In this document: positions 9,546 through 19,557 of the stretch, one piece after another
How the letters are laid out: each line of letters opens with the position of its first letter
Position numbering within the stretch: the first letter of the stretch is position 1
Assembly (NCBI RefSeq): GCF_004339665.1
Contig: NZ_SMMU01000031.1
Location: forward strand, 1 to 38,149
Length of the DNA: 38,149 bases
DNA from: Azotobacter chroococcum
Lineage (GTDB): Bacteria; Pseudomonadota; Gammaproteobacteria; Pseudomonadales; Pseudomonadaceae
Reading direction: 5' to 3'
The notes under the pieces: generated by a model
Databases searched by the model: none
What the model saw: the letters and a program-made list of their open reading frames with translations, nothing else
Told to the model about the DNA's origin: nothing
Position numbers and translations under genes: made by a program

Positions 9546-12302
9546 ATGGCCCTCACTCCTCCCCGCTCGTTGTTCCGCAGAAAGTTCCCTCTTCTGGTCA
9601 CCGGTAGCCTGTTGGTCCTGGGTTCGGCCCACCTGCTCGCCGCCGAGCAGTTCGACTGCCAGGCCTCCGCCACCGGCGGCTGGGACTGCGCGCCGAAGGC
9701 CAGCGCCAAGCCCCGGCCGCCACGCCCGCACGAGGCCGGCACCGCGGCAGCCGCCGGCGAACCGGCCGGCCCCGGCCGGGAGGAGGCGCCGGCGACCCTG
9801 GTCACCGAGAGCGAGGGCTTTGCCCTGGCCTCGCGCAGCGCCGACTACAGCCACCTGGACTGGGTGCCGCGGGAGAAGCTGACCCCGGCGCAACTGGCGG
9901 AAGCAGGTCCCTACTGCGCCGGCGCCTACATCGAGCCACCGCGGGTGGGCATGGACGACGACACGCCGATGCGCGATGCGCCGACCTACGTTTCCGCCCG
10001 GGCCTCGCGCTACGACCAGGAGAAGCAGATCGCCTCGATCGCCGGCGACGTGGTCCTGCGCCAGGGCAGCATGCAGGTGGAGGCCGACGAGGCGCGTCTG
10101 CACCAGCTGGAGAACAAGGGTGAGGTGGCCGGCAACGTCAAGATGCGCGACAAGGGCATCCTGGTCGTCGGCGACCGCGCCGAGCTCCAGATGGACAACG
10201 GCGAGGTGCGGGTGGATAACGCCGAGTACGTCATCCACAGCGCCCACGCCCGCGGCAGCGCACTCATCGCCAAGCGCGAGGAAACCGCGATCATCCGCCT
10301 CAGGGACGGTACCTACACCACCTGCGAACCGGGCAGCAACGCCTGGACCCTGAAGGGCAAGAACATCAAGCTGAACCCGGCCACCGGCCAGGGCAGCGCG
10401 ACCAACGTGACGCTGCGGGTGAAGGATCTGCCGGTATTCTACACCCCGTACATCCGGTTCCCGATCGACGACCGTCGCCAGTCCGGCTTCCTGACGCCGA
10501 GCTTCGGCGTCTCGGGCGACAGCGGTCTCACCTTGCAGGCGCCCTACTACTTCAACCTGGCGCCGAATTACGACGCCACGCTCTACCCGACCTACATGGC
10601 CGATCGCGGCACACTGCTGGAAGGCGAGTTCCGCTACCTGACCAAGACCAGCGAGGGCCAGGTCGGCGCGGCCTACATGGGCAACGACAAGGAAGACGAG
10701 CGCGAGCTGCAGTCGGACTACGAGGACCAGCGCTGGATGTACAGCTGGCAGCACACCGGCGGGCTGAACTCGCGCCTCTTGGCCGAAGTCGACTACACGG
10801 ACATCAGCGACCCCTACTACTTCCAGGACCTGCAGACCAACCTCGGCATCGACCAGCCGGACTTCCTCAACCAGCGCGGCAGCCTGACCTGGCGCGGCGA
10901 CACCTACACCGCGCGCCTCACCGCGCACGCCTTCGAGCGCACCACCATCGCCGACCGCACGCCCTACGACCTCCTGCCGCAGGTCAGCCTCGACGGCTTC
11001 CTGCCGTTCCAGCCGTACGGCCTGTACTTCACCTACGGCACCGAGTACGCCAAGTTCGAGCGCGACCTGCGCACCGGCAACTTCATCGATGAAGACGGTA
11101 ATCCGGAGCCATGGTATGACGAAAACATCTCGGGCCTGGACCGCGCCGAAGGCGACCGCACCCACCTGGAGCCGGGCGTCAGCCTGCCGCTGGAATGGAC
11201 CTGGGGCTATCTCAAGCCCTCGGTCAAGATCGCCCATACTCGCTACGATCTGGACCTGGACGCCAAGGGCAAGGCCACGCTCGGCGACCAGAACTTCGAC
11301 GACAGCCCGGACCGCACCGTGCCGCTCTACAGCCTGGACGGCGGTCTCTACTTCGACCGCAAGGTCAACTGGTTCGGCAAGGGCTTCCGGCAGACCCTGG
11401 AGCCGCGCATGTACTACCTCTACGTGCCGTACCGCGACCAGGAGGACATCCCGGTGTTCGACACCGGCGAGCACGTCTTCAGCTACGCCTCGCTGTGGCG
11501 CGACAACCGCTTCAGCGGCAAGGACCGCATCGGCGACGCCAACCAGCTGTCGCTCGGCGTGACCAGCCGCTGGATCGAGGCCAACGGCTTCGAGCGCCAG
11601 CGCATCAGCTTCGGCCAGACCTTCTACTTCAAGGACCGCCGGGTGCAGATGCCGCGCGTCGACTACGAGAACCGCGACGACTCCGAGTCCAAGGTCTCGC
11701 CCTACGCGCTGGAGTACCTGTACCGCTTCAACCGCGACTGGCGCCTGAGCTCCGAGTTCAACTGGGACCCGGACGACCACCACCCGCGCTCCAGCAACGT
11801 CATGTTCCACTACCAGCCGGCCGACAATCCGAACAAGATCGTCAACCTGGGCTATCGCTACCGCAACGACGTGATGCGCTACAACCAGTCCAACGGCACC
11901 TGGGACTACAGCACCGACTTCGGCAAGCCGGGCGACGAGAACTACATCAAGGACTACTACAAGATCGACCAGCACGACTTCTCGACCATCTGGCCGCTCG
12001 CCCCGCACTGGAGCGCCATCGCCCGCTGGCAGTACGACTACAGCCGCAGCCGCACCCTGGAAGCCTTCGGCGGCTTCGAGTACGACAGCTGCTGCTGGAA
12101 GCTGCGCCTGATCAACCGCTACTGGATCGGCTACGACGAGACCGACCTCGATCCGGACCAGAACGACGAAGCCGACAAGGGCATCTTCCTGCAGGTGGTA
12201 TTCAAGGGCCTCGGCGGCGTGGTGGGCAACAAGGTGGAGTCGTTCCTCGACTTGGGCATCGAAGGGTACCGTGAACGTGAAGAGCAACAAAAAGCTAACT
12301 GA
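9546..12302 (+). CDS. lptD: LPS-assembly outer-membrane protein LptD
   Basis: A 918-residue outer-membrane beta-barrel that, with the lipoprotein LptE, inserts lipopolysaccharide into the outer leaflet. Residues 1-33 form a signal peptide ending at HLLAA. An N-terminal jellyroll domain (about residues 140-270, starting near [16 protein letters not shown]) receives LPS from LptA; the rest is the large barrel. Cysteines at 38 and 48 and the adjacent pair at 849-850 (DSCCWKLRL) fit the inter-domain disulfides required for function in E. coli. The surA gene, for a periplasmic chaperone that helps fold LptD, overlaps its 3' end. The N-terminal extension rich in Pro/Ala (about 55-80) is typical of Pseudomonas LptD. 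Confidence 0.97.
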   Translation: MALTPPRSLFRRKFPLLVTGSLLVLGSAHLLAAEQFDCQASATGGWDCAPKASAKPRPPRPHEAGTAAAAGEPAGPGREEAPATLVTESEGFALASRSADYSHLDWVPREKLTPAQLAEAGPYCAGAYIEPPRVGMDDDTPMRDAPTYVSARASRYDQEKQIASIAGDVVLRQGSMQVEADEARLHQLENKGEVAGNVKMRDKGILVVGDRAELQMDNGEVRVDNAEYVIHSAHARGSALIAKREETAIIRLRDGTYTTCEPGSNAWTLKGKNIKLNPATGQGSATNVTLRVKDLPVFYTPYIRFPIDDRRQSGFLTPSFGVSGDSGLTLQAPYYFNLAPNYDATLYPTYMADRGTLLEGEFRYLTKTSEGQVGAAYMGNDKEDERELQSDYEDQRWMYSWQHTGGLNSRLLAEVDYTDISDPYYFQDLQTNLGIDQPDFLNQRGSLTWRGDTYTARLTAHAFERTTIADRTPYDLLPQVSLDGFLPFQPYGLYFTYGTEYAKFERDLRTGNFIDEDGNPEPWYDENISGLDRAEGDRTHLEPGVSLPLEWTWGYLKPSVKIAHTRYDLDLDAKGKATLGDQNFDDSPDRTVPLYSLDGGLYFDRKVNWFGKGFRQTLEPRMYYLYVPYRDQEDIPVFDTGEHVFSYASLWRDNRFSGKDRIGDANQLSLGVTSRWIEANGFERQRISFGQTFYFKDRRVQMPRVDYENRDDSESKVSPYALEYLYRFNRDWRLSSEFNWDPDDHHPRSSNVMFHYQPADNPNKIVNLGYRYRNDVMRYNQSNGTWDYSTDFGKPGDENYIKDYYKIDQHDFSTIWPLAPHWSAIARWQYDYSRSRTLEAFGGFEYDSCCWKLRLINRYWIGYDETDLDPDQNDEADKGIFLQVVFKGLGGVVGNKVESFLDLGIEGYREREEQQKAN

Positions 12303-13575
12303 GCGCCTGCGCCCGCTGCTGCTGGCCACTCTGCTGCTCGGCGCCGCAGTGCACGCCGAGGTGCGCCCGCTGGACCGCATCGTCGCCATCGTCGACAACG
12401 ACGTGATCATGCAGAGCCAGCTCGAGCAGCGCCTGCGCGAGGTCGAGCAGACCATCGCCAAGCGCGGCGCCCAGCTGCCGCCGCGGGACCAGCTCGGCGC
12501 ACAGGTGCTGGAGCGCCTGATCCTGGAGAACATCCAGCTGCAGATCGGCGCACGCGCCGGCATCCGCATCGGCGACGAGGAGCTGGCCCAGGCGATGGCC
12601 ACCATTGCCCAGCGCAACGGCCTGAGCCTCGAACAGTTCCAGGCCGCCCTGGCCCGCGACGGCCTGTCCTTCGACGACGCCCGCGAGCAGGTGCGCCGCG
12701 AGATGGTCATCAGCCGCGTCCGCCAGCGCGTGGTGGCCGACCGCATCCAGATCAGCGATCACGAGGTGCAGAACTTCCTCGCCTCGGAACTCGGCAAGCT
12801 GCAGCTGTCGGAGGAGTTCCGCCTGGCCAACATCACCATTCCGCTGTCCGACGGCGCCTCCCCGGAACAGATCCAGGCCGCCGAGCAGCAGGTGCTGGAG
12901 ATCTACCGGCAATTGCGCTCGGGCACCGACTTCGCCCAGCTGGCGATCGCCCGCTCGGCCGGCGAGACCGCCCTCGAAGGCGGCGAGATCGGCTGGCGCA
13001 AGGCGGCCCAGCTGCCGCCGCCGTTCGACGGTCTGGTCAGCCAGCTGCCGGTCGGCGGCGTCACCGAACCGGTGCGCACCCCGGGTGGCTACATCATCCT
13101 CAAGCTGCTCGAAAAGCGCGGCGGCAGCGTCCAGGTCCGCGATGAGGTGCACGTCCGCCACATTCTGATCAAGCCCAGCGAGATCCGCAGCGAGACCGAG
13201 GCCAGGCGCCTGATCGAGCGCATCCACGAGCGCATCCGCAACGGCGAGGACTTCGCCGAGCTGGCGAAGAGCTTCTCGGAAGACCCGGGCTCGGCGCTGA
13301 ACGGCGGGGACCTCAACTGGATCGATCCGAACATCCTGGTGCCGGAATTCCGCGAGATGATGGCCAATACCCCCGCCGGCGAGCTGTCGCCGCCGTTCAA
13401 GAGCCCGTTCGGCTGGCACGTGCTGGAAGTGCTCGGCCGTCGCGCCACCGACAGCAGCACGCAGGTCCGCGAGCAGCAGGCACTCAACGTGCTGCGCAAC
13501 CGCCGGTACGACGAGGAGCTGCAGTCCTGGCTGCGCCAGATCCGCGACGAGGCCTACGTGGAAAGCAAGCTGTGA
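12271..13575 (+). CDS. surA: Periplasmic chaperone/peptidyl-prolyl isomerase SurA
   Basis: A 434-residue protein with a signal peptide (about residues 1-30, ending AAVHA), a helical chaperone N-domain starting [20 protein letters not shown], and two parvulin domains (about 180-285 and 295-395; the second begins [12 protein letters not shown]). It escorts unfolded outer-membrane proteins, including LptD, across the periplasm. The chosen GTG at 12271 overlaps lptD by 32 bp and has AAGGG five bases upstream; a second GTG at 12277 (MKSNKKL) is equally possible. The stop overlaps the pdxA GTG start, so translation is coupled through the run. Confidence 0.95.
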   Translation: MNVKSNKKLTERLRPLLLATLLLGAAVHAEVRPLDRIVAIVDNDVIMQSQLEQRLREVEQTIAKRGAQLPPRDQLGAQVLERLILENIQLQIGARAGIRIGDEELAQAMATIAQRNGLSLEQFQAALARDGLSFDDAREQVRREMVISRVRQRVVADRIQISDHEVQNFLASELGKLQLSEEFRLANITIPLSDGASPEQIQAAEQQVLEIYRQLRSGTDFAQLAIARSAGETALEGGEIGWRKAAQLPPPFDGLVSQLPVGGVTEPVRTPGGYIILKLLEKRGGSVQVRDEVHVRHILIKPSEIRSETEARRLIERIHERIRNGEDFAELAKSFSEDPGSALNGGDLNWIDPNILVPEFREMMANTPAGELSPPFKSPFGWHVLEVLGRRATDSSTQVREQQALNVLRNRRYDEELQSWLRQIRDEAYVESKL

Positions 13576-14570
13576 GCCTGCGACGCTTCGCCCTCACCCC
13601 CGGCGAGCCGGCCGGCATCGGTCCCGACCTGTGTCTGCTGCTGGCCCGCCAGGCCCAGCCCCAGGTGCTGATCGCCATCGCCAGCCGCACGCTGCTCGCC
13701 GAACGCGCCGCCCAGCTGGGCCTTGCCATCGAGCTGCTTCCCGTGACGCCGGACGCCTGGCCGAGCGCCCCCGCCGCGGCCGGCCGCCTGTACGTCTGGG
13801 ATACCCCGCTGCGCGCCGCGGCGCAGGCCGGGCGCCTCGATCCGGCGAACGCCGCCTATGTCCTGGAAACCCTGAACCGCGCCGGGCAGGGCTGCCTGGC
13901 CGGCGACTTCGCCGGCATGATCACCGCGCCGGTGCACAAGGGCGTGATCAACGAGGCCGGCATCCCCTTCTCCGGACATACCGAGTTCCTCGCCGAGCTG
14001 ACCGGCACCCAGCAGGTAGTGATGATGCTCGCCACCGCCGGCCTGCGCGTGGCGCTGGTCACCACCCACCTGCCGCTGCGCGCGGTGGCCGACGCCATCA
14101 CCGCCGAGCGCCTGGAGCGGGTGACGCGCATCCTGCATGCCGATCTGGTCGGCAAGTTCGGCATCGCCCGCCCGCGCATCCTGGTCTGCGGCCTGAATCC
14201 GCACGCTGGCGAGGGCGGCCACCTGGGCCGCGAGGAAATCGAGGTGATCGAGCCGACGCTCGAGCGCCTGCGCGGCGAGGGCCTGCAGCTGGTCGGCCCG
14301 CTGCCGGCCGACACCCTGTTCACTCCCCGGCACCTCGAAGACTGCGACGCGGTGCTGGCGATGTACCACGACCAGGGCCTGCCGGTGCTCAAGTACAAGG
14401 GCTTCGGCGCCGCGGTCAATGTCACCCTCGGCCTGCCGATCGTGCGCACCTCGGTCGATCACGGCACCGCGCTGGACCTGGCCGGCAGCGGCCGGGTCGA
14501 CACCGGCAGCCTGCAGGTGGCGCTGGAAACCGCCTACCAGATGACCGCCGGCCGGCCGCAGGGCGGCTGA
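13572..14570 (+). CDS. pdxA: 4-hydroxythreonine-4-phosphate dehydrogenase
   Basis: A 332-residue NAD-dependent enzyme of the DXP-dependent pyridoxal 5'-phosphate pathway, oxidising 4-phosphohydroxy-threonine. It begins with GTG in a GTGA overlap with surA, giving [18 protein letters not shown]. Metal-ligand histidines lie in [20 protein letters not shown] and [24 protein letters not shown] closes the active site. A short intrinsic terminator follows 15 bp after the stop. Confidence 0.96.
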   Translation: MSLRRFALTPGEPAGIGPDLCLLLARQAQPQVLIAIASRTLLAERAAQLGLAIELLPVTPDAWPSAPAAAGRLYVWDTPLRAAAQAGRLDPANAAYVLETLNRAGQGCLAGDFAGMITAPVHKGVINEAGIPFSGHTEFLAELTGTQQVVMMLATAGLRVALVTTHLPLRAVADAITAERLERVTRILHADLVGKFGIARPRILVCGLNPHAGEGGHLGREEIEVIEPTLERLRGEGLQLVGPLPADTLFTPRHLEDCDAVLAMYHDQGLPVLKYKGFGAAVNVTLGLPIVRTSVDHGTALDLAGSGRVDTGSLQVALETAYQMTAGRPQGG

Positions 14571-14585
14571 CGCGGGAGGCGCTGC

Positions 14586-14602
14586 AGCCCTTGCGGGCTT
14601 TT
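14586..14602 (+). terminator. Intrinsic terminator after pdxA
   Basis: agccc-ttgc-gggct forms a five-pair stem followed by a run of four T. It is short, so it may be only partly efficient before ksgA. Confidence 0.55.
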
Positions 14603-14613
14603 CTGCCGCGTAC

Positions 14614-14689
14614 GGCTTGAAGCTTGCCGCCACCTCACTGCTAAACTGCATCTTTTTGCATTCGCTTTGAGCTTGTGGCTTGAAGCTTG
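14614..14689. repeat. Two copies of an intergenic 13-mer (ggcttgaagcttg)
   Basis: The 13-mer ggcttgaagcttg occurs at 14614-14626 and 14677-14689 in the pdxA-ksgA gap. Related gcttcaagct/cagcttgcggct sequence recurs in the prkA-yeaH gap. Such 'agcttgaagcttg' repeats are scattered in Pseudomonas intergenic DNA (general knowledge). The second copy abuts the ksgA ribosome site. Confidence 0.65.
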
Positions 14690-14699
14690 GAGCCCTCCC

Positions 14700-15518
14700 A
14701 TGTCAGAGCTGTACCAGCACCGCGCGCGCAAGCGCTTCGGCCAAAACTTCCTGCACGACGCCGGGGTCATCCACCGCATCCTGCGCGCCATCCATCCCCG
14801 CGCCGGCGAACACCTGGTCGAAATCGGCCCGGGCCAGGGCGCGCTGACCGAGGGACTGCTCGGCAGTGGCGCACGGCTCGACGTCATCGAACTGGACCTC
14901 GACCTGATCCCCCTGCTCAAGCTGCAGTTCGGCCTCGCCGCGAACTTCCACCTGCACCAGGGCGATGCCATGAAGTTCGATTTCGCCCAGTTGTGCAGCA
15001 CGCCGCACAGTCTGCGCATCGTCGGCAACCTTCCCTACAACATCTCCACTCCGCTGATCTTCCATCTGCTGGAGCACGCCGGGCTGATCCGCGACATGCA
15101 CTTCATGCTGCAGAAGGAGGTGGTCGAGCGCCTGGCCGCCGAGCCGGGCGGCGGCGACTGGGGACGGCTGTCGATCATGGTCCAGTACCACTGCCGGGTG
15201 GAGCACCTGTTCAATGTCGGCCCGGGAGCCTTCAACCCGCCGCCGAAGGTCGACTCGGCGATCGTCCGCCTGGTCCCCCACGAAACCCTGCCGCACCCGG
15301 CCGAGGATCCCGCCCTGCTCGAGCGCGTCGTCCGCGAGGCCTTCAACCAGCGCCGCAAGACCCTGCGCAACACCCTCAAGGGCCTGCTCGACGCCACGGA
15401 CCTAGAGGCCGCCGGCGTCGACGGCAGCCTGCGCCCCGAACAGCTGGACCTGGCCGCCTTCGTCCGCCTGGCCGATCGCCTGCATGCACGGACCCAGGAA
15501 CACAGCCCGCTCCCCTGA
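14700..15518 (+). CDS. ksgA: 16S rRNA (A1518/A1519) dimethyltransferase
   Basis: A 272-residue SAM-dependent methyltransferase that dimethylates two adjacent adenines near the 3' end of 16S rRNA and serves as a late 30S assembly checkpoint. The family start RKRFGQNFLHDAGVIHRI, SAM motif I EIGPGQGALTEGLL and the catalytic NLPYNIST are present. The ATG at 14700 has GGAG eight bases upstream; an in-frame TTG at 14667 is less likely. Confidence 0.97.
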   Translation: MSELYQHRARKRFGQNFLHDAGVIHRILRAIHPRAGEHLVEIGPGQGALTEGLLGSGARLDVIELDLDLIPLLKLQFGLAANFHLHQGDAMKFDFAQLCSTPHSLRIVGNLPYNISTPLIFHLLEHAGLIRDMHFMLQKEVVERLAAEPGGGDWGRLSIMVQYHCRVEHLFNVGPGAFNPPPKVDSAIVRLVPHETLPHPAEDPALLERVVREAFNQRRKTLRNTLKGLLDATDLEAAGVDGSLRPEQLDLAAFVRLADRLHARTQEHSPLP

Positions 15519-15558
15519 GTTCGAATCCCATCCAGCCATCCGCCAATAGAGCCAACGC

Positions 15559-15939
15559 ATGTCAGATCCCCGCTACCAGATCGACGTCAGCGTCGAGACC
15601 CGTTACCTGCCAGAGCAGTCGCAGCCGGAGCAGAACCGCTATGCCTTCGCCTACAGCGTGACCATCCGCAACAACGGCACGCTGCCGGCCCAGCTGCTTT
15701 CGCGCCACTGGCTGATCACCGATGGCGACGGCCATGTCCAGGAGGTCCGCGGCCCCGGCGTGGTCGGCATGCAGCCGCTGCTCGGCCCGGGGCAGAGCCA
15801 CAACTACGACAGCAGCACTCTGCTCGCCACCCAGGTCGGCACCATGCAGGGCAGCTACCAGATGGTCGCCGAGGACGGCCACGCCTTCGACGCACCGATC
15901 CGTCCGTTCCGCCTGGCCGTGCCGGGGGCCCTGCACTGA
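15559..15939 (+). CDS. apaG: ApaG domain protein
   Basis: A 126-residue single-domain protein with the fibronectin-III-like ApaG fold: [20 protein letters not shown] at the start, then [20 protein letters not shown] and the [17 protein letters not shown] loop. Its biochemical role is unsettled; it is nearly always beside apaH. Its TGA shares one base with the apaH ATG (TGATG), indicating coupled translation. Confidence 0.95.
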   Translation: MSDPRYQIDVSVETRYLPEQSQPEQNRYAFAYSVTIRNNGTLPAQLLSRHWLITDGDGHVQEVRGPGVVGMQPLLGPGQSHNYDSSTLLATQVGTMQGSYQMVAEDGHAFDAPIRPFRLAVPGALH

Positions 15940-16766
15940 TGGCGCTGTATGCAACCGGTGATCTGCAAGGCTGCCTGGAACCCCTCAAGTGCCTGCTGGA
16001 CAGGGTCGCCTTCGATCCGGCCCGGGATCGCCTGTGGCTGACCGGCGATCTGGTCAACCGCGGCCCGCAGTCGCTGGAAAGCCTGCGCTTCCTCCATGCC
16101 ATGCGCGACTCGGTGACCAGCGTGCTGGGCAACCACGACCTGCACCTGCTGGCCGTGGCGCACGACATCGAGCGCCTGAAGAAGAGCGACACGCTGCGGG
16201 AAATCCTCGAGGCGCCCGATCGCGATGTGCTGCTCGACTGGCTGCGCCAGCAGAAGCTGCTGCACCACGATGGCGAGCGGGGCATCGTCCTGGTGCATGC
16301 CGGCATTCCACCCCAATGGTCGCTGAAGAAGGCGCTGCGCCTGGCCGGCGAGGTCGAGGAAGTCCTCCGCGACGATGCCCGGCTGCCGCAATATCTCGAC
16401 GGCATGTACGGCAACGAGCCGCTGCGCTGGAACGGCCGCCTGCGCGGCACGGCGCGCCTGCGAGTGATCACCAACTACCTCACGCGGATGCGCTTCTGCA
16501 GCCCCGACGGCACCCTCGATCTGAAGAGCAAGGAAGGCCTGGACACCGCGCCGGACGGCTTCGCCCCCTGGTTCAGCCACCCCCGGCGCAAGACCCGCGG
16601 GCAGAAAATCCTCTTCGGCCACTGGGCCGCGCTGGCGGGCCGCTGCGACGAGCCCGGGGTGATCGCCCTGGATACCGGCTGCGTCTGGGGCGGCGCCCTG
16701 ACCCTGCTTAACGTGGACACCGGCGAGTATCACCGCTGCGACTGCAAGAGTGCCAAGGGCGGCTAG
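15939..16766 (+). CDS. apaH: Symmetrical Ap4A hydrolase
   Basis: A 275-residue metallophosphatase splitting diadenosine tetraphosphate into two ADP; it also removes Np4 RNA caps in E. coli. The metallophosphoesterase motifs [21 protein letters not shown] and GNHD, followed by later histidines ([15 protein letters not shown]), form the two-metal centre. It overlaps apaG by one base. Confidence 0.97.
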   Translation: MALYATGDLQGCLEPLKCLLDRVAFDPARDRLWLTGDLVNRGPQSLESLRFLHAMRDSVTSVLGNHDLHLLAVAHDIERLKKSDTLREILEAPDRDVLLDWLRQQKLLHHDGERGIVLVHAGIPPQWSLKKALRLAGEVEEVLRDDARLPQYLDGMYGNEPLRWNGRLRGTARLRVITNYLTRMRFCSPDGTLDLKSKEGLDTAPDGFAPWFSHPRRKTRGQKILFGHWAALAGRCDEPGVIALDTGCVWGGALTLLNVDTGEYHRCDCKSAKGG

Positions 16767-16836
16767 TGGGACAGCCCCGGATCGGTTAGCTTCTCCCCAG
16801 TGAAGAGCGACCAGCTCCAGCCATCGAGGTGCATCC

Positions 16837-17175
16837 ATGAGCGAATTCCGTCGTATCCCGCCCCAAGAGGCCCGGCTCCTGCGTACCCAGGGCGCCGTGG
16901 TGGTGGACATCCGCGACCCGCAGAGCTACGCCCAGAGCCACATTGCCGGCGCACACCACCTGGACAACCAGTCCCTCGCCGACTTCATGGCCCAGGCGGA
17001 TTTCGAGCGGCCGCTGATCGTCGCCTGCTACCACGGCAACTCCAGCCAGGGTGCCGCGGCCTACCTGGCCCAGCAGGGCTTCGCCGAGGTCTACAGCCTG
17101 GATGGCGGCTTCGAGCTGTGGCGCGCCACCTTCCCCGACGAGGTCGCGCAGGGGGCGGCGGATCAGCCTGCCTGA
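16837..17175 (+). CDS. glpE: Thiosulfate sulfurtransferase GlpE (single-domain rhodanese)
   Basis: A 112-residue rhodanese that transfers sulfane sulfur from thiosulfate to thiol acceptors or cyanide. [19 protein letters not shown] is the conserved entry region and [15 protein letters not shown] carries the active-site Cys at about residue 66 with the GlpE-type CYHGxSS loop. It lies 70 bp after apaH, at the end of the plus-strand run. Confidence 0.93.
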   Translation: MSEFRRIPPQEARLLRTQGAVVVDIRDPQSYAQSHIAGAHHLDNQSLADFMAQADFERPLIVACYHGNSSQGAAAYLAQQGFAEVYSLDGGFELWRATFPDEVAQGAADQPA

Positions 17176-17206
17176 GCCCCGCCTGAGCTAGTCCGAGCCC
17201 TGTTTT

Positions 17207-17229
17207 CCCGACCCGCCAAACGGGTCGGG
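17207..17229. terminator. Nine-pair hairpin after glpE
   Basis: cccgacccg (17207-17215) and cgggtcggg (17221-17229) pair perfectly around a five-base loop, about 30 bp after the glpE stop. There is no T tract after it on the plus strand, so it is a probable transcript end only by position. Confidence 0.45.
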
Positions 17230-17390
17230 TGCCGCCTTACGCGCTGAAAATCCGCCTTTTTCCCCGCTCCCGACCGCCGCCGTTCGGCACCTTCGGGCAC
17301 TCGCGCGCCCCCTTGTCTTTTCCTCGCGCAACCGTGCTACTGTCGATACCGAACTATTCTTGTTCTTACGCCGTCCACATCTGGCAAAGC

Positions 17391-17406
17391 CGGCACACGG
17401 CTTGCT
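17391..17406 (+). promoter_or_regulatory. Sigma-54 (RpoN) promoter for prkA-yeaH-ycgB
   Basis: cGGCACacggcTTGCt matches the -24/-12 consensus TGGCACg-N4-TTGCa, with the essential GG (17392-17393) and GC (17404-17405) separated by exactly ten bases. The predicted start is near 17417, about 113 bp before prkA. In E. coli the orthologous yeaGH operon is controlled by nitrogen regulator NtrC with sigma-54 and by sigma-S (established), which supports the match. No other gene starts downstream before prkA. The activator site was not identified. Confidence 0.7.
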
Positions 17407-17529
17407 ACTACACTTCAAGGCAATGACCTTCGGGCATGGGGGATTTCATCGGCTGGCCTGCGCCAGCGAACCGCCAACACCCAAACGCTTCAACCAAAGC
17501 CGGCTCTGGGCATCGAACGAGGTGACGAC

Positions 17530-19452
17530 ATGAGTATCTTCAGCCACTTTCAACAACGCTATGAAACGACGCGCCAGGAAGAGTACTCCCTCCAGGAGTA
17601 CCTCGAACTGTGCAAGCAGGACCGCAGCGCCTATGCCTCGGCAGCCGAACGGATGCTGATGGCGATCGGCGAGCCGGAGTTGCTGGATACCTCTGTCGAC
17701 CCGCGGCTGTCGCGGATCTTTTCCAACAAGGTCATTCGCCGCTATCCGGCCTTCGCCGACTTCCACGGCATGGAAGACTGCATCGAGCAGATCGTCTCCT
17801 ACTTCCGCCATGCGGCCCAGGGCCTGGAAGAGAAGAAGCAGATCCTCTACCTCCTGGGCCCGGTGGGTGGCGGCAAGTCCTCCCTGGCCGAGAAGCTCAA
17901 GCAGCTGATAGAGAAGGTGCCCTTCTACGCGATCAAGGGCTCGCCGGTGTTCGAGTCGCCCCTGGGGCTGTTCAATGCCGCCGAGGACGGCGAGATCCTC
18001 GAAGAGGATTTCGGCATTCCGCGCCGCTACCTCTCCACCATCATGTCGCCCTGGGCGACCAAGCGGCTCAACGAGTTCGGCGGCGACATCAGCCAGTTCC
18101 GCGTGGTCAAGCTGTATCCCTCGATCCTCAACCTGGTCGGGGTGGCCAAGACCGAGCCGGGCGACGAGAACAACCAGGACATCTCCGCGCTGGTCGGCAA
18201 GGTCGACATCCGCAAGCTGGAGGAGTTTTCGCAGAACGACGCCGACGCCTACAGCTATTCCGGCGCGCTGTGCCGTGCCAACCAGGGCCTGATGGAGTTC
18301 GTCGAGATGTTCAAGGCACCGATCAAGGTGCTCCATCCGCTGCTGACCGCCACCCAGGAAGGCAACTACAACAGCACCGAAGGCCTCGGCGCGATTCCCT
18401 ACACCGGCATCATCCTCGCCCACTCCAACGAGTCCGAGTGGCACAGCTTCCGCAACAACAAGAACAACGAGGCCTTCATCGACCGTATCTACATCGTCAA
18501 GGTGCCCTACTGCCTGCGCGTTGCCGACGAGATCAAGATCTACGACAAGCTGCTGACCCACAGCTCGCTGGCCAAGGCCCACTGCGCGCCGGACACCCTG
18601 AAGATGCTGGCCCAGTTCTCCGTGCTCTCGCGGCTGAAGGAGCCGGAAAACTCGAACATCTACTCGAAGATGCGCGTCTATGACGGCGAAAACCTCAAGG
18701 ACACCGATCCCAAGGCCAAGTCGATCCAGGAGTACCGCGACAACGCCGGTGTGGACGAAGGCATGAACGGCCTGTCGACCCGCTTCGCCTTCAAGATCCT
18801 CTCCAAGGTGTTCAACTTCGACCCCCACGAGGTCGCTGCCAACCCGGTACACCTGCTCTACGTACTGGAGCAGCAGATCGAGCAGGAACAGTTCCCGCCG
18901 GAGGTGCGCGAGCGCTACCTGCGCTACCTCAAGGAATACCTGGCGCCGCGCTACATCGACTTCATCGGCAAGGAGATCCAGACCGCCTACCTCGAGTCCT
19001 ACAGCGAGTACGGGCAGAACATCTTCGACCGCTACGTGCTGTACGCCGACTTCTGGATCCAGGACCAGGAATACCGCGACCCGGAAACCGGCGAGATCCT
19101 CAACCGCGTGGCCCTCAACGAGGAGTTGGAGAAGATCGAGAAGCCGGCCGGCATCAGCAACCCGAAGGACTTCCGCAACGAGATCGTCAACTTCGTGCTG
19201 CGCGCCCGCGCCAACAACAACGGCAAGAACCCCAGCTGGCTCAGCTACGAGAAGCTGCGCGTGGTGATCGAGAAGAAGATGTTCTCCAACACCGAGGACC
19301 TGCTGCCGGTCATCAGCTTCAATGCCAAGGCGAGCAAGGAAGACCAGCAGAAGCACAACGACTTCGTCACGCGCATGGTCGAACGCGGCTACACCGAGAA
19401 GCAGGTCAGGCTGCTCTCCGAGTGGTACCTGCGGGTCCGGAAGTCGCAGTAA
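17530..19452 (+). CDS. prkA: PrkA-type serine protein kinase/AAA protein (YeaG)
   Basis: A 640-residue cytosolic protein of the PrkA/YeaG family. A P-loop GPVGGGKSS lies near residue 112 within the N-terminal AAA-like domain, followed by the conserved PrkA core (residues about 90-400) and the C-terminal kinase-like domain. In E. coli YeaG acts with YeaH in adaptation to sustained nitrogen starvation; in Bacillus PrkA has been described both as kinase and as protease. The ATG has GAGGTGA seven bases upstream. It heads prkA-yeaH-ycgB, behind a sigma-54-type promoter. Confidence 0.95.
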   Translation: MSIFSHFQQRYETTRQEEYSLQEYLELCKQDRSAYASAAERMLMAIGEPELLDTSVDPRLSRIFSNKVIRRYPAFADFHGMEDCIEQIVSYFRHAAQGLEEKKQILYLLGPVGGGKSSLAEKLKQLIEKVPFYAIKGSPVFESPLGLFNAAEDGEILEEDFGIPRRYLSTIMSPWATKRLNEFGGDISQFRVVKLYPSILNLVGVAKTEPGDENNQDISALVGKVDIRKLEEFSQNDADAYSYSGALCRANQGLMEFVEMFKAPIKVLHPLLTATQEGNYNSTEGLGAIPYTGIILAHSNESEWHSFRNNKNNEAFIDRIYIVKVPYCLRVADEIKIYDKLLTHSSLAKAHCAPDTLKMLAQFSVLSRLKEPENSNIYSKMRVYDGENLKDTDPKAKSIQEYRDNAGVDEGMNGLSTRFAFKILSKVFNFDPHEVAANPVHLLYVLEQQIEQEQFPPEVRERYLRYLKEYLAPRYIDFIGKEIQTAYLESYSEYGQNIFDRYVLYADFWIQDQEYRDPETGEILNRVALNEELEKIEKPAGISNPKDFRNEIVNFVLRARANNNGKNPSWLSYEKLRVVIEKKMFSNTEDLLPVISFNAKASKEDQQKHNDFVTRMVERGYTEKQVRLLSEWYLRVRKSQ

Positions 19453-19455
19453 TCC

Positions 19456-19529
19456 AGCCGCAAGCCACACGCTTCAAGCTGCAGGCGGAAGCAAGCCCCA
19501 GAGCTCGGCTCCGCTTGCAGCTTGCGGCT
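19456..19529. repeat. Large imperfect hairpin between prkA and yeaH
   Basis: Outer arms AGCCGCAAGC (19456-19465) and GCTTGCGGCT (19520-19529) are perfect complements. An alternative inner stem pairs AAGCTGCAGGCGGA (19476-19489) with TCCGCTTGCAGCTT (19510-19523), 13 of 14 positions matching. The two stems overlap on the right, so only one can form at a time. The element ends 28 bp before the yeaH ATG and could set the ratio of PrkA to YeaH by stopping transcription or protecting the upstream mRNA. It resembles the repeat in the pdxA-ksgA gap. Confidence 0.65.
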
Positions 19530-19557
19530 CGGGGCTGGCAGCTCCCCGGAGGGGCCT

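Noticed and set aside
17446-19470. 674-codon minus-strand frame opposite prkA
   Set aside because: Mirror of prkA, rich in Val/Leu/Arg, without recognisable motifs.
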